Shown: in pieces, positions 38,316-47,023 of the stretch
Numbering within the stretch: position 1 is the first letter of the stretch
How the letters are laid out: each line of letters begins with the position of its first letter
Notes under the pieces: model-generated
Databases searched by the model: none
What the model was told of the DNA's origin: nothing
What the model saw: only the letters and a program-made list of their open reading frames with translations
Source: Brachybacterium tyrofermentans
GTDB taxonomy: Bacteria > Actinomycetota > Actinomycetes > Actinomycetales > Dermabacteraceae
Length of the DNA stretch: 64,000 nucleotides
Direction of reading: 5' to 3'
Assembly: GCF_014897585.1 (NCBI RefSeq)
Contig: NZ_JABUXW010000016.1
Coordinates: 50,035 to 114,034 of the forward strand
Position numbers and translations under genes: made by a program

Positions 38316-38321
38316 GACAAT
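38316..38321 (+). promoter_or_regulatory. Candidate -10 for leaderless DUF4032 gene
   Basis: GACAAT, then six bases, then the ATG at 38328; weak -35 TGGGCA eighteen bases upstream. Confidence 0.35.
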
Positions 38322-38327
38322 GGCGCC

Positions 38328-39569
38328 ATGGCACCCCTGGAGATCACTGCGTCCCGGGCCGATCCCGAACTGCTGGACCTCCCCTGGGACCAGCCGCTGG
38401 AGGACTGGCCCGAGGAGATCCTCGCCGCCCTCCCCCGCGGCATCTCTCGTCACGTAGTGCGGTTCGTGCGGGTCTCCGGGCGCGTCCTCGCCCTCAAGGA
38501 GATCAACCACAACCTCGCCAAGCGCGAGTACGAGATGCTCCGGCTGCTGGGGCGCATCGGGGTGCCCTCCGTGGTGCCCTTCGCCGTGATCTCCGGGCGC
38601 ACGACTCCCACCGGGGAGCCGCTGGACGCCATGCTCGTCACCCGGCACCTGCAGTTCTCGCTCCCCTATCGCGCCGTGTTCAGCCAGGTCTCGCGCGAGG
38701 ACACCGCCCAGCGCCTGCTCGACGCGCTGGCCGTGCTGCTCGTGCATCTGCACATCGAAGGTTTCTACTGGGGGGACGTCTCCCTCTCCAACACCCTGTT
38801 CCGTCGCGACGCCGGCGCCTTCGCCGCCTACATCGTCGACGTCGAGACCGGCGCCCTGCACGAGCAGCTCACCGACGGTCAGCGGGCCTACGACCTGGAC
38901 CTCGCGCGGACCAACATCATCGGCGAGCTGATGGACCTGCAGGCCGGCGACATGTTCGACCCCGAGGCCGATCCGGTCGAGGTGGGCGACGACCTGGTGC
39001 GCCGCTACGAGGAGCTGTGGGCGGCTCTCACCGAGCGCGAGCGGTTCTCGGCCGACGAGCGCTGGAGAGTCTCCGCACGGATCGAGAAGCTCAACCGCCT
39101 GGGCTTCGACGTGGGCGAGCTCGAGATCACCACCGACCTCGACGGCACCACCCTGTCGATCCTTCCCAAGGTCGTCGACGCCGGTCACCACGCCCGTCGG
39201 CTCATGCGCCTCACCGGCATCGACGCGCAGGAGAACCAGGCGCGCCGGCTCCTGAACGAGCTGGACCAGTACGGCGCGGCCACCGAGCAGCAGGCGGAAG
39301 AGGAGGAGTTCGTCGCGCACGAGTGGCTGCAGACGCAGTACGAACCCGTGGTCCGTGCGATTCCCCGCTCGATGCGCTCCAAGCTCGAGCCCCCGGAGTT
39401 CTTCCACGAGGTGCTCGAGCACAAGTGGTTCCTGTCCGAGAAGGCCGGGACCGACGTGAGCCTCGACGAGACCGTGCGGCACTACATCCTCAACGTGCTG
39501 ATCCACCGGCCCGACGAGAAGTCGCTCATGACCACCGAGACCTCGGCGCTGCCGATCTTCGGCTCCTGA
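38328..39569 (+). CDS. DUF4032 protein kinase-like protein
   Basis: A 413-residue protein with kinase-fold hints: a Lys in LALKEINHNLAKREYEML, HIEGFYWGDVSLSNTLF resembling a catalytic loop (D-x-x-x-x-N), and IVDVETG resembling a DFG segment. The C-terminal half (EFVAHEWLQTQYEPVV, HKWFLSEKAG) is characteristic of DUF4032. Cytoplasmic, no membrane segments. Neighbour of msiK, separated by a terminator. Kinase activity is unproven for the family. Confidence 0.75.
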   Translation: MAPLEITASRADPELLDLPWDQPLEDWPEEILAALPRGISRHVVRFVRVSGRVLALKEINHNLAKREYEMLRLLGRIGVPSVVPFAVISGRTTPTGEPLDAMLVTRHLQFSLPYRAVFSQVSREDTAQRLLDALAVLLVHLHIEGFYWGDVSLSNTLFRRDAGAFAAYIVDVETGALHEQLTDGQRAYDLDLARTNIIGELMDLQAGDMFDPEADPVEVGDDLVRRYEELWAALTERERFSADERWRVSARIEKLNRLGFDVGELEITTDLDGTTLSILPKVVDAGHHARRLMRLTGIDAQENQARRLLNELDQYGAATEQQAEEEEFVAHEWLQTQYEPVVRAIPRSMRSKLEPPEFFHEVLEHKWFLSEKAGTDVSLDETVRHYILNVLIHRPDEKSLMTTETSALPIFGS

Positions 39570-39586
39570 CCAGTCCCTCCTGCGAC

Positions 39587-40336
39587 GTGTCCGCGCCCTC
39601 CCCCACCCCCGCGCCCGTCCCTGCGCCCGCCTCTGAGCTCTCGAACCTCTCGTTCCGTGACCAGCTGAGGGTCGACCGCCTCCCGCTGCGCCTGCTGCAG
39701 ATGATGGTGGGGCTGTCAGGTTTCGGGTTCTCCCTGGCGATGCTGCTGCGCTCCGGACTCGGCGGCGCCCCCTGGGACGTGCTCCACGCGGCGCTCGCCG
39801 ACCGCGCGGGCCTGAGCGTGGGCACCCTCAGCATCGCCGTCAGCTTCGTCGTCCTGCTGCTGTGGATCCCGTTGCGGGAGCAGGTCGGGATCGGCACGAT
39901 CGCCAATGCCGTCTGGGTCGGGGTGAGCATCGACCTCGGGATGCTCGTGCTGCCAGCCGCGCCCAACCTGACCGCAGGGATCCTGCTGGCGGTCACGGGC
40001 GTGGTGATCAACGGCGTCAGCGCCGCCGTGTACATCGGGGCGCAGCTCGGGCCCGGGGCGCGCGACGGCCTGATGACGGGGCTCTCGCGGCGACTGGGCC
40101 GGCCCGTCGGCCCGGTGCGGATCGTGCTCGAGATCCTCGTGCTCGGCACCGGATGGCTGCTCGGAGGGCCGGTGGGGGCGGGGACCTTCCTGTACGCCGT
40201 CGGGCTCGGTCCGGTGATCCAGCTGGCTCTGCCGTACGTGATCATGCCGGTGCGCGGCCTGCGCGGGTCCGAGCGCTCCGAGCGCGGGACGGCGCAGGGA
40301 CGCACCGACCCGGATGTGCCCGCGGGCCCCGCCTGA
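39587..40336 (+). CDS. YczE-like integral membrane protein
   Basis: About 249 residues, Pro/Ala-rich start then five or so membrane helices. The segments LLRSGLGGAPWDVLHAALA, GIGTIANAVWVGVSIDLGM and YIGAQLGPGARDGLMTGLSRRLG match the YczE/YitT-like family. The GTG at 39587 has no clear ribosome site; a start just before the first helix is possible. Role in transport is not established. Confidence 0.68.
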   Translation: MSAPSPTPAPVPAPASELSNLSFRDQLRVDRLPLRLLQMMVGLSGFGFSLAMLLRSGLGGAPWDVLHAALADRAGLSVGTLSIAVSFVVLLLWIPLREQVGIGTIANAVWVGVSIDLGMLVLPAAPNLTAGILLAVTGVVINGVSAAVYIGAQLGPGARDGLMTGLSRRLGRPVGPVRIVLEILVLGTGWLLGGPVGAGTFLYAVGLGPVIQLALPYVIMPVRGLRGSERSERGTAQGRTDPDVPAGPA

Positions 40337-40375
40337 GGAGCCACCCGTGGCCTGAGCGCACGACAGCACGATGAC

Positions 40376-40425
40376 ACGACAGCAGGGGCCGTCCCGGAGC
40401 GATCCGGGATGGGCCCTGCTGTCGT
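40376..40425. terminator. Bidirectional hairpin terminator
   Basis: Perfect 12-base outer arms ACGACAGCAGGG/CCCTGCTGTCGT plus TCCCGG/CCGGGA inside, between the convergent YczE-like and rlmB genes. Confidence 0.85.
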
Positions 40426-40455
40426 GGACTGCCTCGAAACGTCCGACGTGAGGGG

Positions 40456-41436
40456 TCAGGCTCGGCCGTGCGCCGCCCGCACCCCGGAGATCTCGTACAG
40501 GGCGATGGCCGCGGCCACCGAGGCGTTCAGCGACTCCGCGCGACCCGGCATCGGGATCGACACCACCTGGTCGCTGATCTCCCGGGCGAGACGCGAGAGG
40601 CCCTTGCCCTCGGCGCCGACCACCAGCACGGTGGGCTGGGTGCTGAGTTCGAGCCCGCGCGAGGTGACGTCGCCGTCCGCGTCGAGACCGAGCACGAACA
40701 CGCCCTGCTCCTTGAGGGAGGTGAGCGTGCGGTTGAGGTTGGTGACCTGGGCGACCCGCACCCGACCGGCGGCGCCGGCGGCGACCTTCCAGACGCTCGC
40801 GGTCATCGAGGCGCTGCGTCGCTCGGGCAGGATCACGCCATGGGCGCCGAAGGCATCCGCGCAGCGCAGGACGGCCCCGAGGTTGCGAGGATCGGTGATG
40901 CCGTCCAGTGCGACCAGCAGCGGCGTCTCGAAGGCCTCTGCGGCGATCCCGAGGAGGTCGTCGACCTCGGCGTACTCGTACGCGGGCATGGTCAGGGCGA
41001 CGCCCTGATGCACCGAGTGGTCCGTCATCCGGTCCAGGTCGGTGCGGGATGCCTCGGCGATCGGCAGCCCCTGCGCCGTGGCCAGGCGCATGATCTCGCG
41101 CACGCGCTCGTCGGAATCCATCCGCACCATCACCGTGAGCTGGGTCGCGGGGACCTTCTCCTCGAGCGCCTCCAGCACGGCGTTGCGCCCTGCCACCAGG
41201 TCGCTGCCCGGCGCCTTCCGGCCGCCCTTCGTGCTGAGCCCGCTGCGCCGTGCCTGGCCGCCGGATCCTGTGCCGCTTCCCGACGAGGCCGAGTACTTCT
41301 TGTGGTACGGCCTGTCCTCGGCGCGGGGCGTCGGCCCCTTGCCCTCGAGCGCTCGACGGCGCACGCCGCCGGATCCGACGGTCGCGCCCTTCTTGCCCTT
41401 GCGCATCGCGCCGCGACGCGAGCTGTTGCCTGCCAT
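40456..41436 (-). CDS. rlmB: 23S rRNA 2'-O-ribose methyltransferase, SpoU/TrmH family
   Basis: A 326-residue SPOUT methyltransferase. Basic, low-complexity N-terminus of about 75 residues, then the substrate-binding domain (LVAGRNAVLEALEE) and the knot with motifs 1-3: DPRNLGAVLRCADAFGA, VVGAEGKGLS and IPMPGRAESLNASVAAAI. Probably methylates G2251-type ribose (RlmB) but other SpoU targets are possible. ATG preceded by GGAGAAC and 11 bases after the cysS stop. Confidence 0.9.
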   Translation of the reverse strand: MAGNSSRRGAMRKGKKGATVGSGGVRRRALEGKGPTPRAEDRPYHKKYSASSGSGTGSGGQARRSGLSTKGGRKAPGSDLVAGRNAVLEALEEKVPATQLTVMVRMDSDERVREIMRLATAQGLPIAEASRTDLDRMTDHSVHQGVALTMPAYEYAEVDDLLGIAAEAFETPLLVALDGITDPRNLGAVLRCADAFGAHGVILPERRSASMTASVWKVAAGAAGRVRVAQVTNLNRTLTSLKEQGVFVLGLDADGDVTSRGLELSTQPTVLVVGAEGKGLSRLAREISDQVVSIPMPGRAESLNASVAAAIALYEISGVRAAHGRA

Positions 41437-41447
41437 GGGTGTTCTCC

Positions 41448-42887
41448 TCAGTCCGTGGTCTCGAGAGTCCAGCGTGCGCCGCCCTGGCCGTCCTCGACGC
41501 GGATGCCTGCGGCGCTCAGTGCGTCCCGCAGGGCATCTGCCCGGGCCCAGTCCTTGTCGGCGCGGGCCGCTGCGCGAGCGGCCAGCTGGGTGGTGATCAG
41601 CGCATCCAGCGCGGCATGCTCCGCACCGTCGCCGCCGGTGGTGCTCGCCCAGTGCTCGGCGAGCGGGTCCAGGCCCAGCACGTCGAGCATGGCGCGCAGG
41701 CGGCCCAGCCCGGGGGCGACCTCCGCCGCTGCCGTGCCCGCGGCGAGCAGCGAGTTCAACGCCGCCTGCTCGTGGTGGACGACCGCGAGCGCCTCGGGCA
41801 CCGCGAGGTCGTCGTCCATCGCCGCGACGAATGCCTCCGGAAGGGCGACGGCGGCGAGATCCGCATCGGGGCCGGCCAGCGGATCCTCGCCGAGCAGCTC
41901 CGCGGCGCGGCGGGCCGTGGCCGAGAAACGCTCCCAGACCACCTCGGCCTCGCGCATGGCCGTTCCGTTGTACTCGACCGATGCCCGGTAGTGGCCGCTC
42001 ACCATGGCGTAGCGGACGGCGGCTGCGGGGTGGTCCGTCAACGCCTGAGCGGCGGTGACGAAGTTGTCCAGGCTCTTGCCCATCTTGAGCCCGTCCACGG
42101 TGAGGACTCCGGAGTGCATCCACTGCCGCGCGAAGCCGAAACCTGCGGCGTGGGACTGGGCCTGCTCGTTCTCGTGGTGCGGGAAGCGCAGGTCGAGGCC
42201 TCCGGCGTGGATGTCGAAGGTCTCCCCCAGGTACTTGCGGCTCATCGCCGAGCACTCGAGGTGCCAGCCCGGCCGGCCCCTCCCGAACGGCGTCTCCCAG
42301 GAGGCGGTGCCCGGCTCGGTGGCCTTCGCGGCCTTCCACAGGGCGAAGTCTCGAGGGTGCCGCTTGCCCGGCTCCATCTCCTCGCCGGCGTCCTGCATGT
42401 CCTCGATGCTCTGCCGGGTCAGCGAGCCGTAGGTGGGGTGGGAGGCGACGTCGAAGTACACCGAGCCCTCGCCGTCGGCGTAGGCGTGGCCGCGTTCGAT
42501 GAGGAGATCCATGAGCTCGATCATCTCCGGCACATGCCCGGTGGCGCGCGGCTCGTAGGTGGGCCTGCGGTTCCCCAGTCGGTCCAGCACGTCCTGGAAC
42601 TCACGCTCGAAGCGCAGCGACCAGGCCCACCAGTCGACATCCGCCTCGGCGGACTTCGCGAGGATCTTGTCCTCGATGTCGGTGACGTTGCGGATGTGGG
42701 TGACGTCGTACCCGCTGCGTTCCAGCCAGCGCACCAGCACATCGAAGGCGAGGAAGGTGCGCAGGTGCCCGAGGTGGGGCGCGCCCTGCGTCGTCGGACC
42801 GCAGACATACAACGACACCGCCCCCTCGCGCACCGGGGTGAACGGCGCAGTCAGGCGGGTGGCGGTGTCATGCAGGTGGAGAGTCAC
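41448..42887 (-). CDS. cysS: Cysteinyl-tRNA synthetase
   Basis: A 479-residue class I synthetase: [13 protein letters not shown] (zinc Cys and HIGH box), [20 protein letters not shown], the zinc His pair in FPHHENE, and KMGKSLDN in place of KMSKS (Gly for Ser). GTG start with TACCCT seven bases upstream. cysS-rlmB adjacency is conserved in actinobacteria. Confidence 0.95.
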   Translation of the reverse strand: MTLHLHDTATRLTAPFTPVREGAVSLYVCGPTTQGAPHLGHLRTFLAFDVLVRWLERSGYDVTHIRNVTDIEDKILAKSAEADVDWWAWSLRFEREFQDVLDRLGNRRPTYEPRATGHVPEMIELMDLLIERGHAYADGEGSVYFDVASHPTYGSLTRQSIEDMQDAGEEMEPGKRHPRDFALWKAAKATEPGTASWETPFGRGRPGWHLECSAMSRKYLGETFDIHAGGLDLRFPHHENEQAQSHAAGFGFARQWMHSGVLTVDGLKMGKSLDNFVTAAQALTDHPAAAVRYAMVSGHYRASVEYNGTAMREAEVVWERFSATARRAAELLGEDPLAGPDADLAAVALPEAFVAAMDDDLAVPEALAVVHHEQAALNSLLAAGTAAAEVAPGLGRLRAMLDVLGLDPLAEHWASTTGGDGAEHAALDALITTQLAARAAARADKDWARADALRDALSAAGIRVEDGQGGARWTLETTD

Positions 42888-42894
42888 GCAGACC

Positions 42895-42900
42895 AGGGTA
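42895..42900 (-). promoter_or_regulatory. Candidate -10 for leaderless cysS
   Basis: TACCCT on the minus strand, seven bases before the GTG at 42887; no Shine-Dalgarno. Confidence 0.35.
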
Positions 42901-42934
42901 CTGCCCAGGTCGCGGCTCCATGGCCTCCGGAGCC

Positions 42935-42970
42935 CCGGAGGATCGCAGGGATCACCCTGCGATCCTCCGG
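42935..42970 (-). terminator. Perfect 16-base-pair hairpin terminator
   Basis: Arms CCGGAGGATCGCAGGG and CCCTGCGATCCTCCGG around the loop ATCA, downstream of the holin-like gene and upstream of cysS. Confidence 0.85.
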
Positions 42971-43028
42971 CGGCGGGCTCACGCGAGACCTGGGAGGGGG
43001 TCCGGCTGTCCGCAGGATCCCCGGCGGA

Positions 43029-43511
43029 TCACTCCGTGCGGGAGCTGACCTGCTTGCCGTAGAGCTCCTCGAAGGTGTCGTCGTAGGAGACGGCGTTGCT
43101 GCGGCGCTTGCCCTGGACGGCGTCAACGGCGGACTGGGCCGTCTCGATCGTTGTCTCCGGTGCCTTGATCTTCTTGAAGACCAGGAAGGCGACCAGACCG
43201 GCGATCGCCGAGATCAGGACGAACACGCCGGCGACGATGAGGAAGGAGGCCCAGTAGGGCAGCCCGAGGGCCTGGAGGCCGGTCGCCGCGGCGAACAGCA
43301 GCATCACCCAGGCCGAGAGGAGCAGGAACAGCAGCACCGCGGCGCAGGCGGCGATGATGCCCGCCTTGATCGCGATCCCGGTGATCTCCTTCTTGGCGAT
43401 GTCGATCTCGTGATGGACAACGCCGAGGAGCTCGTCCCGGATGGACTGGACGAGTTCACCGATGGACCGCTGGGTGGGCGGTGTGCTCGGATCGTTCGTG
43501 GTGTTGATCAT
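43029..43511 (-). CDS. Holin-X-like phage_holin_3_6 family membrane protein
   Basis: A 160-residue protein: amphipathic N-terminal region (GELVQSIRDELLGVVHHEIDIAKKEI), two strong membrane helices (residues about 50-75 and 85-115) and a charged C-terminus. This architecture matches the actinobacterial phage holin superfamily III-like proteins that are chromosomal housekeeping proteins rather than lysis genes; no phage genes surround it. Function unknown. Confidence 0.75.
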   Translation of the reverse strand: MINTTNDPSTPPTQRSIGELVQSIRDELLGVVHHEIDIAKKEITGIAIKAGIIAACAAVLLFLLLSAWVMLLFAAATGLQALGLPYWASFLIVAGVFVLISAIAGLVAFLVFKKIKAPETTIETAQSAVDAVQGKRRSNAVSYDDTFEELYGKQVSSRTE

Positions 43512-43599
43512 GGTCAGAGCCTAACGCAGGGTGTCGGGGATTCGTGTCCTCGGGGCGCGGAGCGCGCTCGGGACGGAGAGGGGGATCGTGCGGTCGCCG

Positions 43600-44790
43600 T
43601 CAGTCGACCGAGATCCGCTTGCGCTTCGTGGACTCGGGTCGGGGGCCGGCCGAGCTCGATCGTCGCACCACGATCGACGGGGCGACGGCGACGTCGCGCG
43701 CGGGTGTCTCCAGACCGGAGACCCGCTCGACCAGGAACTGCGCGGCAAGCGCACCGAGCCGGGAGGAGTTGGGGTCCACGCTCGTCAGTTGGGAGACGCC
43801 GGAGGAGGCCAGGGACGTGTTGCCGTAGCCGGCGACGGCGAGCTCCTCGGGCACCGAGATGCCGGCCTCGCGGGCCGCCGAGAGCAGCCCGACGGCCGTG
43901 ACGTCGTTCGCGCAGGTGACCGCGGTGGGAACCTTGCTCCCTCGCAGCAGCATCGAGCCGGCCGTCTGCCCGACCTGCTCGGTGAAGTCGCCGGGCTCGA
44001 TGCGGGCGCTCTCGCCGAGGCCGTGACGCTCCATCGCGGCGCGGAAGGCCTCGGAGCGCTCGCGGGCGACCTCCGCCCCGACTCCGCCGATATGGGCGAT
44101 CTCGCGATGCCCCAGGCCGACCAGGTGGTCGACCAGCAGGCCCTGTCCGACCTCATCGTCGATGCGCACGGTGTCGAACCTGCCGATGAAGCTCTTCGAG
44201 CACCCGATGCCCACGAAGGGACGGCCCGCGGTCGCCTCGAGCACGGTGTCCATGTCGGCGAGGTCCGAGATCATCAGGAAGCCGTCGACGCCCAGGTCGA
44301 CGAGGGACTCGATCGCGTCCGTATCCGCCGCCACCGGGTACTCGGGGATCCGGCGCCGGGTGGGGACCACCACGGCCGAGCGCCCGGTCGCCGCCAGCTC
44401 GATCCGGATCGCGCGCACCAGGTCCGAGATCCAGGTGTTGCGCATCGTGTTCACGAGGACCGCGACGACCCCGCGGTGGTCCGCCTCGCCGCTGAGCTCC
44501 TCGAGCGGGAAGTGGAGTCGCTCGGCGGTCTCCCGCACCTTGCTGGCCATCAGGGGCTTGATCTCCTCGGCGCCGCGCAGGGCCCGCAGCGCGACCGCAC
44601 TGGAGATGCCGAGGGAGTCCGCGACATCTCGCAGGGTGCCGCGCTCCTGCCCTGACCGGGCCAGCTCGGCGGCGGTCTCGTCGACACCCTCGACGACCTG
44701 ACCGCTGCGACCCCCCTCTCCGGGCGGAGTACCGGTGTCGGATCCGGGATCGATGGTCTCGTCGGACGAAGCGCTCGCATCACTGCTCAT
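43600..44790 (-). CDS. LacI-family transcriptional regulator with divergent DNA-binding domain
   Basis: A 396-residue LacI/PurR-type regulator. An acidic extension of about 50 residues precedes the helix-turn-helix (TLRDVADSLGISSAVALRALRG), whose recognition helix differs from the usual VSxATVSRVLN form; the hinge also lacks the common ARSL. The periplasmic-binding-like sensor domain is intact (VNTMRNTWISDLVRAIRIEL, CANDVTAVGLL, LTSVDPNSSRLGALAAQFL). ATG at 44790 chosen since a TTCAAT hexamer lies six bases upstream; GTG at 44814 is possible. No sugar gene adjacent, so the regulon is elsewhere. Confidence 0.85.
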   Translation of the reverse strand: MSSDASASSDETIDPGSDTGTPPGEGGRSGQVVEGVDETAAELARSGQERGTLRDVADSLGISSAVALRALRGAEEIKPLMASKVRETAERLHFPLEELSGEADHRGVVAVLVNTMRNTWISDLVRAIRIELAATGRSAVVVPTRRRIPEYPVAADTDAIESLVDLGVDGFLMISDLADMDTVLEATAGRPFVGIGCSKSFIGRFDTVRIDDEVGQGLLVDHLVGLGHREIAHIGGVGAEVARERSEAFRAAMERHGLGESARIEPGDFTEQVGQTAGSMLLRGSKVPTAVTCANDVTAVGLLSAAREAGISVPEELAVAGYGNTSLASSGVSQLTSVDPNSSRLGALAAQFLVERVSGLETPARDVAVAPSIVVRRSSSAGPRPESTKRKRISVD

Positions 44791-44796
44791 GGACCC

Positions 44797-44802
44797 ATTG
44801 AA
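44797..44802 (-). promoter_or_regulatory. Candidate -10 for leaderless LacI-family gene
   Basis: TTCAAT on the minus strand, six bases before the ATG at 44790. Confidence 0.3.
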
Positions 44803-44893
44803 CCGCATTTCCACCCTGGTCCGGGCACGACCTGGCCGGTGCGCACCTCACACCGTCCGCGGATCGGCCGACTCGGCTCCCGTTCAGCGGTTG

Positions 44894-44932
44894 CCCCCAC
44901 CCAGGTCGTTCGGGGGTTATCCCCCACCCAGG
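44894..44932. promoter_or_regulatory. Direct repeats with nested inverted repeat upstream of the histidine kinase
   Basis: CCCCCACCCAGG occurs at 44894-44905 and again at 44921-44932, period 27. Between them GGGGGTTATCCCCC forms a perfect inverted repeat. Candidate binding region for the response regulator encoded downstream. Confidence 0.45.
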
Positions 44933-44971
44933 ACGTCGGAGGGCCCTCTAGGCCGCATCCGCCATCACGAA

Positions 44972-44977
44972 TACTGT
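44972..44977 (+). promoter_or_regulatory. Candidate -10 for the histidine kinase operon
   Basis: TACTGT seven bases before the ATG at 44985, compatible with a leaderless transcript; AGGA also lies close to the start. Confidence 0.35.
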
Positions 44978-44984
44978 CAGGACC

Positions 44985-46370
44985 ATGGAAGACACCACTG
45001 CGCCCCCACCGGTGGCTCCGCGATCCCGGCTGCACGCCGCGGCGCTCGCCTCCGTGCTCCTGGGCGGCCTCCTGTTCCTCTCCTGGTTCTGGATCAGCCT
45101 GGCGCTGCTGTTCTCAGGTCTCGGCGCCCTGCCCGCCCTCGGGTCCGGCCTGCTGCTGATCATCCCCTGGCTCCTGATCATGCAGGGCGCGGTCCGGATC
45201 GAGCGGCGTCGCGCCATCGCCGTGCACGGGATCTCCGTGATCCTGCCGTCCCGGCGGCGCTCGTGGCGCACGGGCGTCGGAGGGTGGATCCACGATCGGT
45301 GGCTCGAGCTCGGATCCGGTGCCTTCTGGCGCGGCGTCCTGCACCATCACGTCGCGATGTTCGTGGCGGGCCTGTTCTCCCTCCTCTTCGTGGCCCTGCT
45401 GTGGCTGGGCTGGAGCGCCGGCGACATCGCGCTGCGCCACGGCCCGCTGCAGGTCGGAGCGATCGACCTCTCCCGCTGGATGCTGGGCGTCATCGCCGTG
45501 AGCCTCGTGCTGCTCTCCGTGCTCGCCCTGGTGCTCGGGGCGCTCGCGGATCGCGGACTGGCCCGGGTCCTCATCTCCGGCTCCGAGGATGATCTGCGCG
45601 AACAGGTCGCCGAGCTCGCCGAGCGTCGCCAGGGCGCGGTCGATGCAGCCGCCCAGGAGCGGCTGCGCATCGAGCGGGATCTCCACGACGGTGTGCAGCC
45701 ACGTCTCGTCAGCCTCGCCATGACCCTCGGGATGGCGAAGCTGGCGATCCGCACGGATCCCGACCGCGCCGCCGACCTCGTGGGCCAGGCGCACGCCGAG
45801 TCGAAGGCTGTCATGACGGACCTGCGGCAGCTCGCCCGCGGCATCCACCCGGCCGTGCTGACCGACCGCGGGCTGGATGCGGCGCTCTCCGCCCTCGCCG
45901 CCCGCTCCCGGATCCCGGTGGAGCTGGAGGTCGAGCTCGCCGGAGCCGGGGCTCCCCGGCTGGACCGCGAGAGGGAGGCCGTCGCCTACTTCGTCGTCTC
46001 CGAGGCGCTCACCAACGTGGCCAAGCACTCCGGGGCATCCCGGGTCGGTGTCCGGGTCGTCCAGACCTCCACCTCGCTGCACGTGCGGATCGAGGATGAC
46101 GGCCGGGGCGGGGCGACGGTGCGCCGCGACGGGTTCTCCACCGGTCTCGCCGGGCTCACCGACCGGGTCCGGGCGACGGGCGGGCGGCTCGAGGTGACCA
46201 GCCCTGCAGAGGGTGGCACCGTCCTGGACGCCAGGCTCCCCCTGCACTCCAGCGCTGTCAGCGACCTCCGCGAGGCGCGCATCAGCCGCACCACCGACAT
46301 CGCCAGCACTGCCTCTCCGCCCTCAACGGCATCCCCCGCCGGACCCGAAACCCAGGAGGCCCTCCGATGA
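44985..46370 (+). CDS. NarL-family sensor histidine kinase
   Basis: A 461-residue membrane kinase. Four predicted helices in the first 190 residues (two pairs) with little extracellular sequence, then the HisKA_3 phosphorylation box RIERDLHDGVQPRLVSLAM and an ATPase domain with EALTNVAKHSGAS (N-box) and EDDGRGG (G1). Short loops suggest sensing within the membrane, as in LiaS/DesK-type kinases. ATGA overlap with its response regulator. Confidence 0.93.
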   Translation: MEDTTAPPPVAPRSRLHAAALASVLLGGLLFLSWFWISLALLFSGLGALPALGSGLLLIIPWLLIMQGAVRIERRRAIAVHGISVILPSRRRSWRTGVGGWIHDRWLELGSGAFWRGVLHHHVAMFVAGLFSLLFVALLWLGWSAGDIALRHGPLQVGAIDLSRWMLGVIAVSLVLLSVLALVLGALADRGLARVLISGSEDDLREQVAELAERRQGAVDAAAQERLRIERDLHDGVQPRLVSLAMTLGMAKLAIRTDPDRAADLVGQAHAESKAVMTDLRQLARGIHPAVLTDRGLDAALSALAARSRIPVELEVELAGAGAPRLDREREAVAYFVVSEALTNVAKHSGASRVGVRVVQTSTSLHVRIEDDGRGGATVRRDGFSTGLAGLTDRVRATGGRLEVTSPAEGGTVLDARLPLHSSAVSDLREARISRTTDIASTASPPSTASPAGPETQEALR

Positions 46371-47023
46371 GGATCGTGATCGCCGACGACGCCGTGCTGC
46401 TGAGGGCGGGCGTGGAACGCCTGCTCACCGACGCCGGACACGAGGTGGTCGCCGCCGTCGGCGACGCCACCACCCTGCTCAGCGCGGTCTCCCATCACCA
46501 GCCCGATCTCGCGGTGATCGACGTGCGCATGCCGCCGACGTTCACCGACGAGGGGGTCCGGGCGGCGATGCTCATCCGCCAGCAGGACCCCGCCGTGGCC
46601 CTGCTGGTGCTCTCGCAGTACGTCGAGGAGCGCTACGCCTCGGACCTGATCGCCGACTCCCCGCACGGGCTGGGCTATGTGCTCAAGGACCGGGTCGCCG
46701 ATGTCGACGACTTCCTCTCCGTGGTCACCGACGTCGGGAACGGGGGCACCTGGCTGGACCCCGAGGTGGTCCAGCAGATCTTCATCCGCTCCCGTCGCCG
46801 TCGCACCTTGGAGGGTCTGACGCCACGGGAGCGCGAGGTGCTCTCGCTGATGGCCCAGGGCCGGGCCAACCAGGCGATCGCCGACGCCCTGTTCGTCTCC
46901 GCCGGCAGCGTGGAGAAGCACATCTCCTCGCTGCTCACCAAGCTCGACCTTCCCCCCGTGGACGGGGAGAACCGACGCGTGATGGCCGTGCTGCGCTACC
47001 TGGAATCCGAGGACCATTCATGA
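46367..47023 (+). CDS. NarL/FixJ-family response regulator
   Basis: A 218-residue regulator: receiver domain with acidic pair DD at residues 7-8, phospho-acceptor Asp52 in VIDVRMPP and Lys in YVLKDRV, then a LuxR-type helix-turn-helix (LTPREREVLSLMAQGRANQAIADALFVSAGSVEKHISSLL). Cognate partner of the preceding kinase. Overlaps the DUF4097 gene by ATGA. Confidence 0.95.
   Translation: MRIVIADDAVLLRAGVERLLTDAGHEVVAAVGDATTLLSAVSHHQPDLAVIDVRMPPTFTDEGVRAAMLIRQQDPAVALLVLSQYVEERYASDLIADSPHGLGYVLKDRVADVDDFLSVVTDVGNGGTWLDPEVVQQIFIRSRRRRTLEGLTPREREVLSLMAQGRANQAIADALFVSAGSVEKHISSLLTKLDLPPVDGENRRVMAVLRYLESEDHS

Noticed and set aside
42060..42100. KMGKS in cysteinyl-tRNA synthetase as an inactivating change
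   Set aside because: Only the middle Ser is replaced by Gly; both lysines remain and the rest of the enzyme is intact, so it is treated as functional variation.
43029..43511. Holin-like protein as a prophage remnant
   Set aside because: No other phage genes nearby, and this holin-like family is common on actinobacterial chromosomes in housekeeping contexts.
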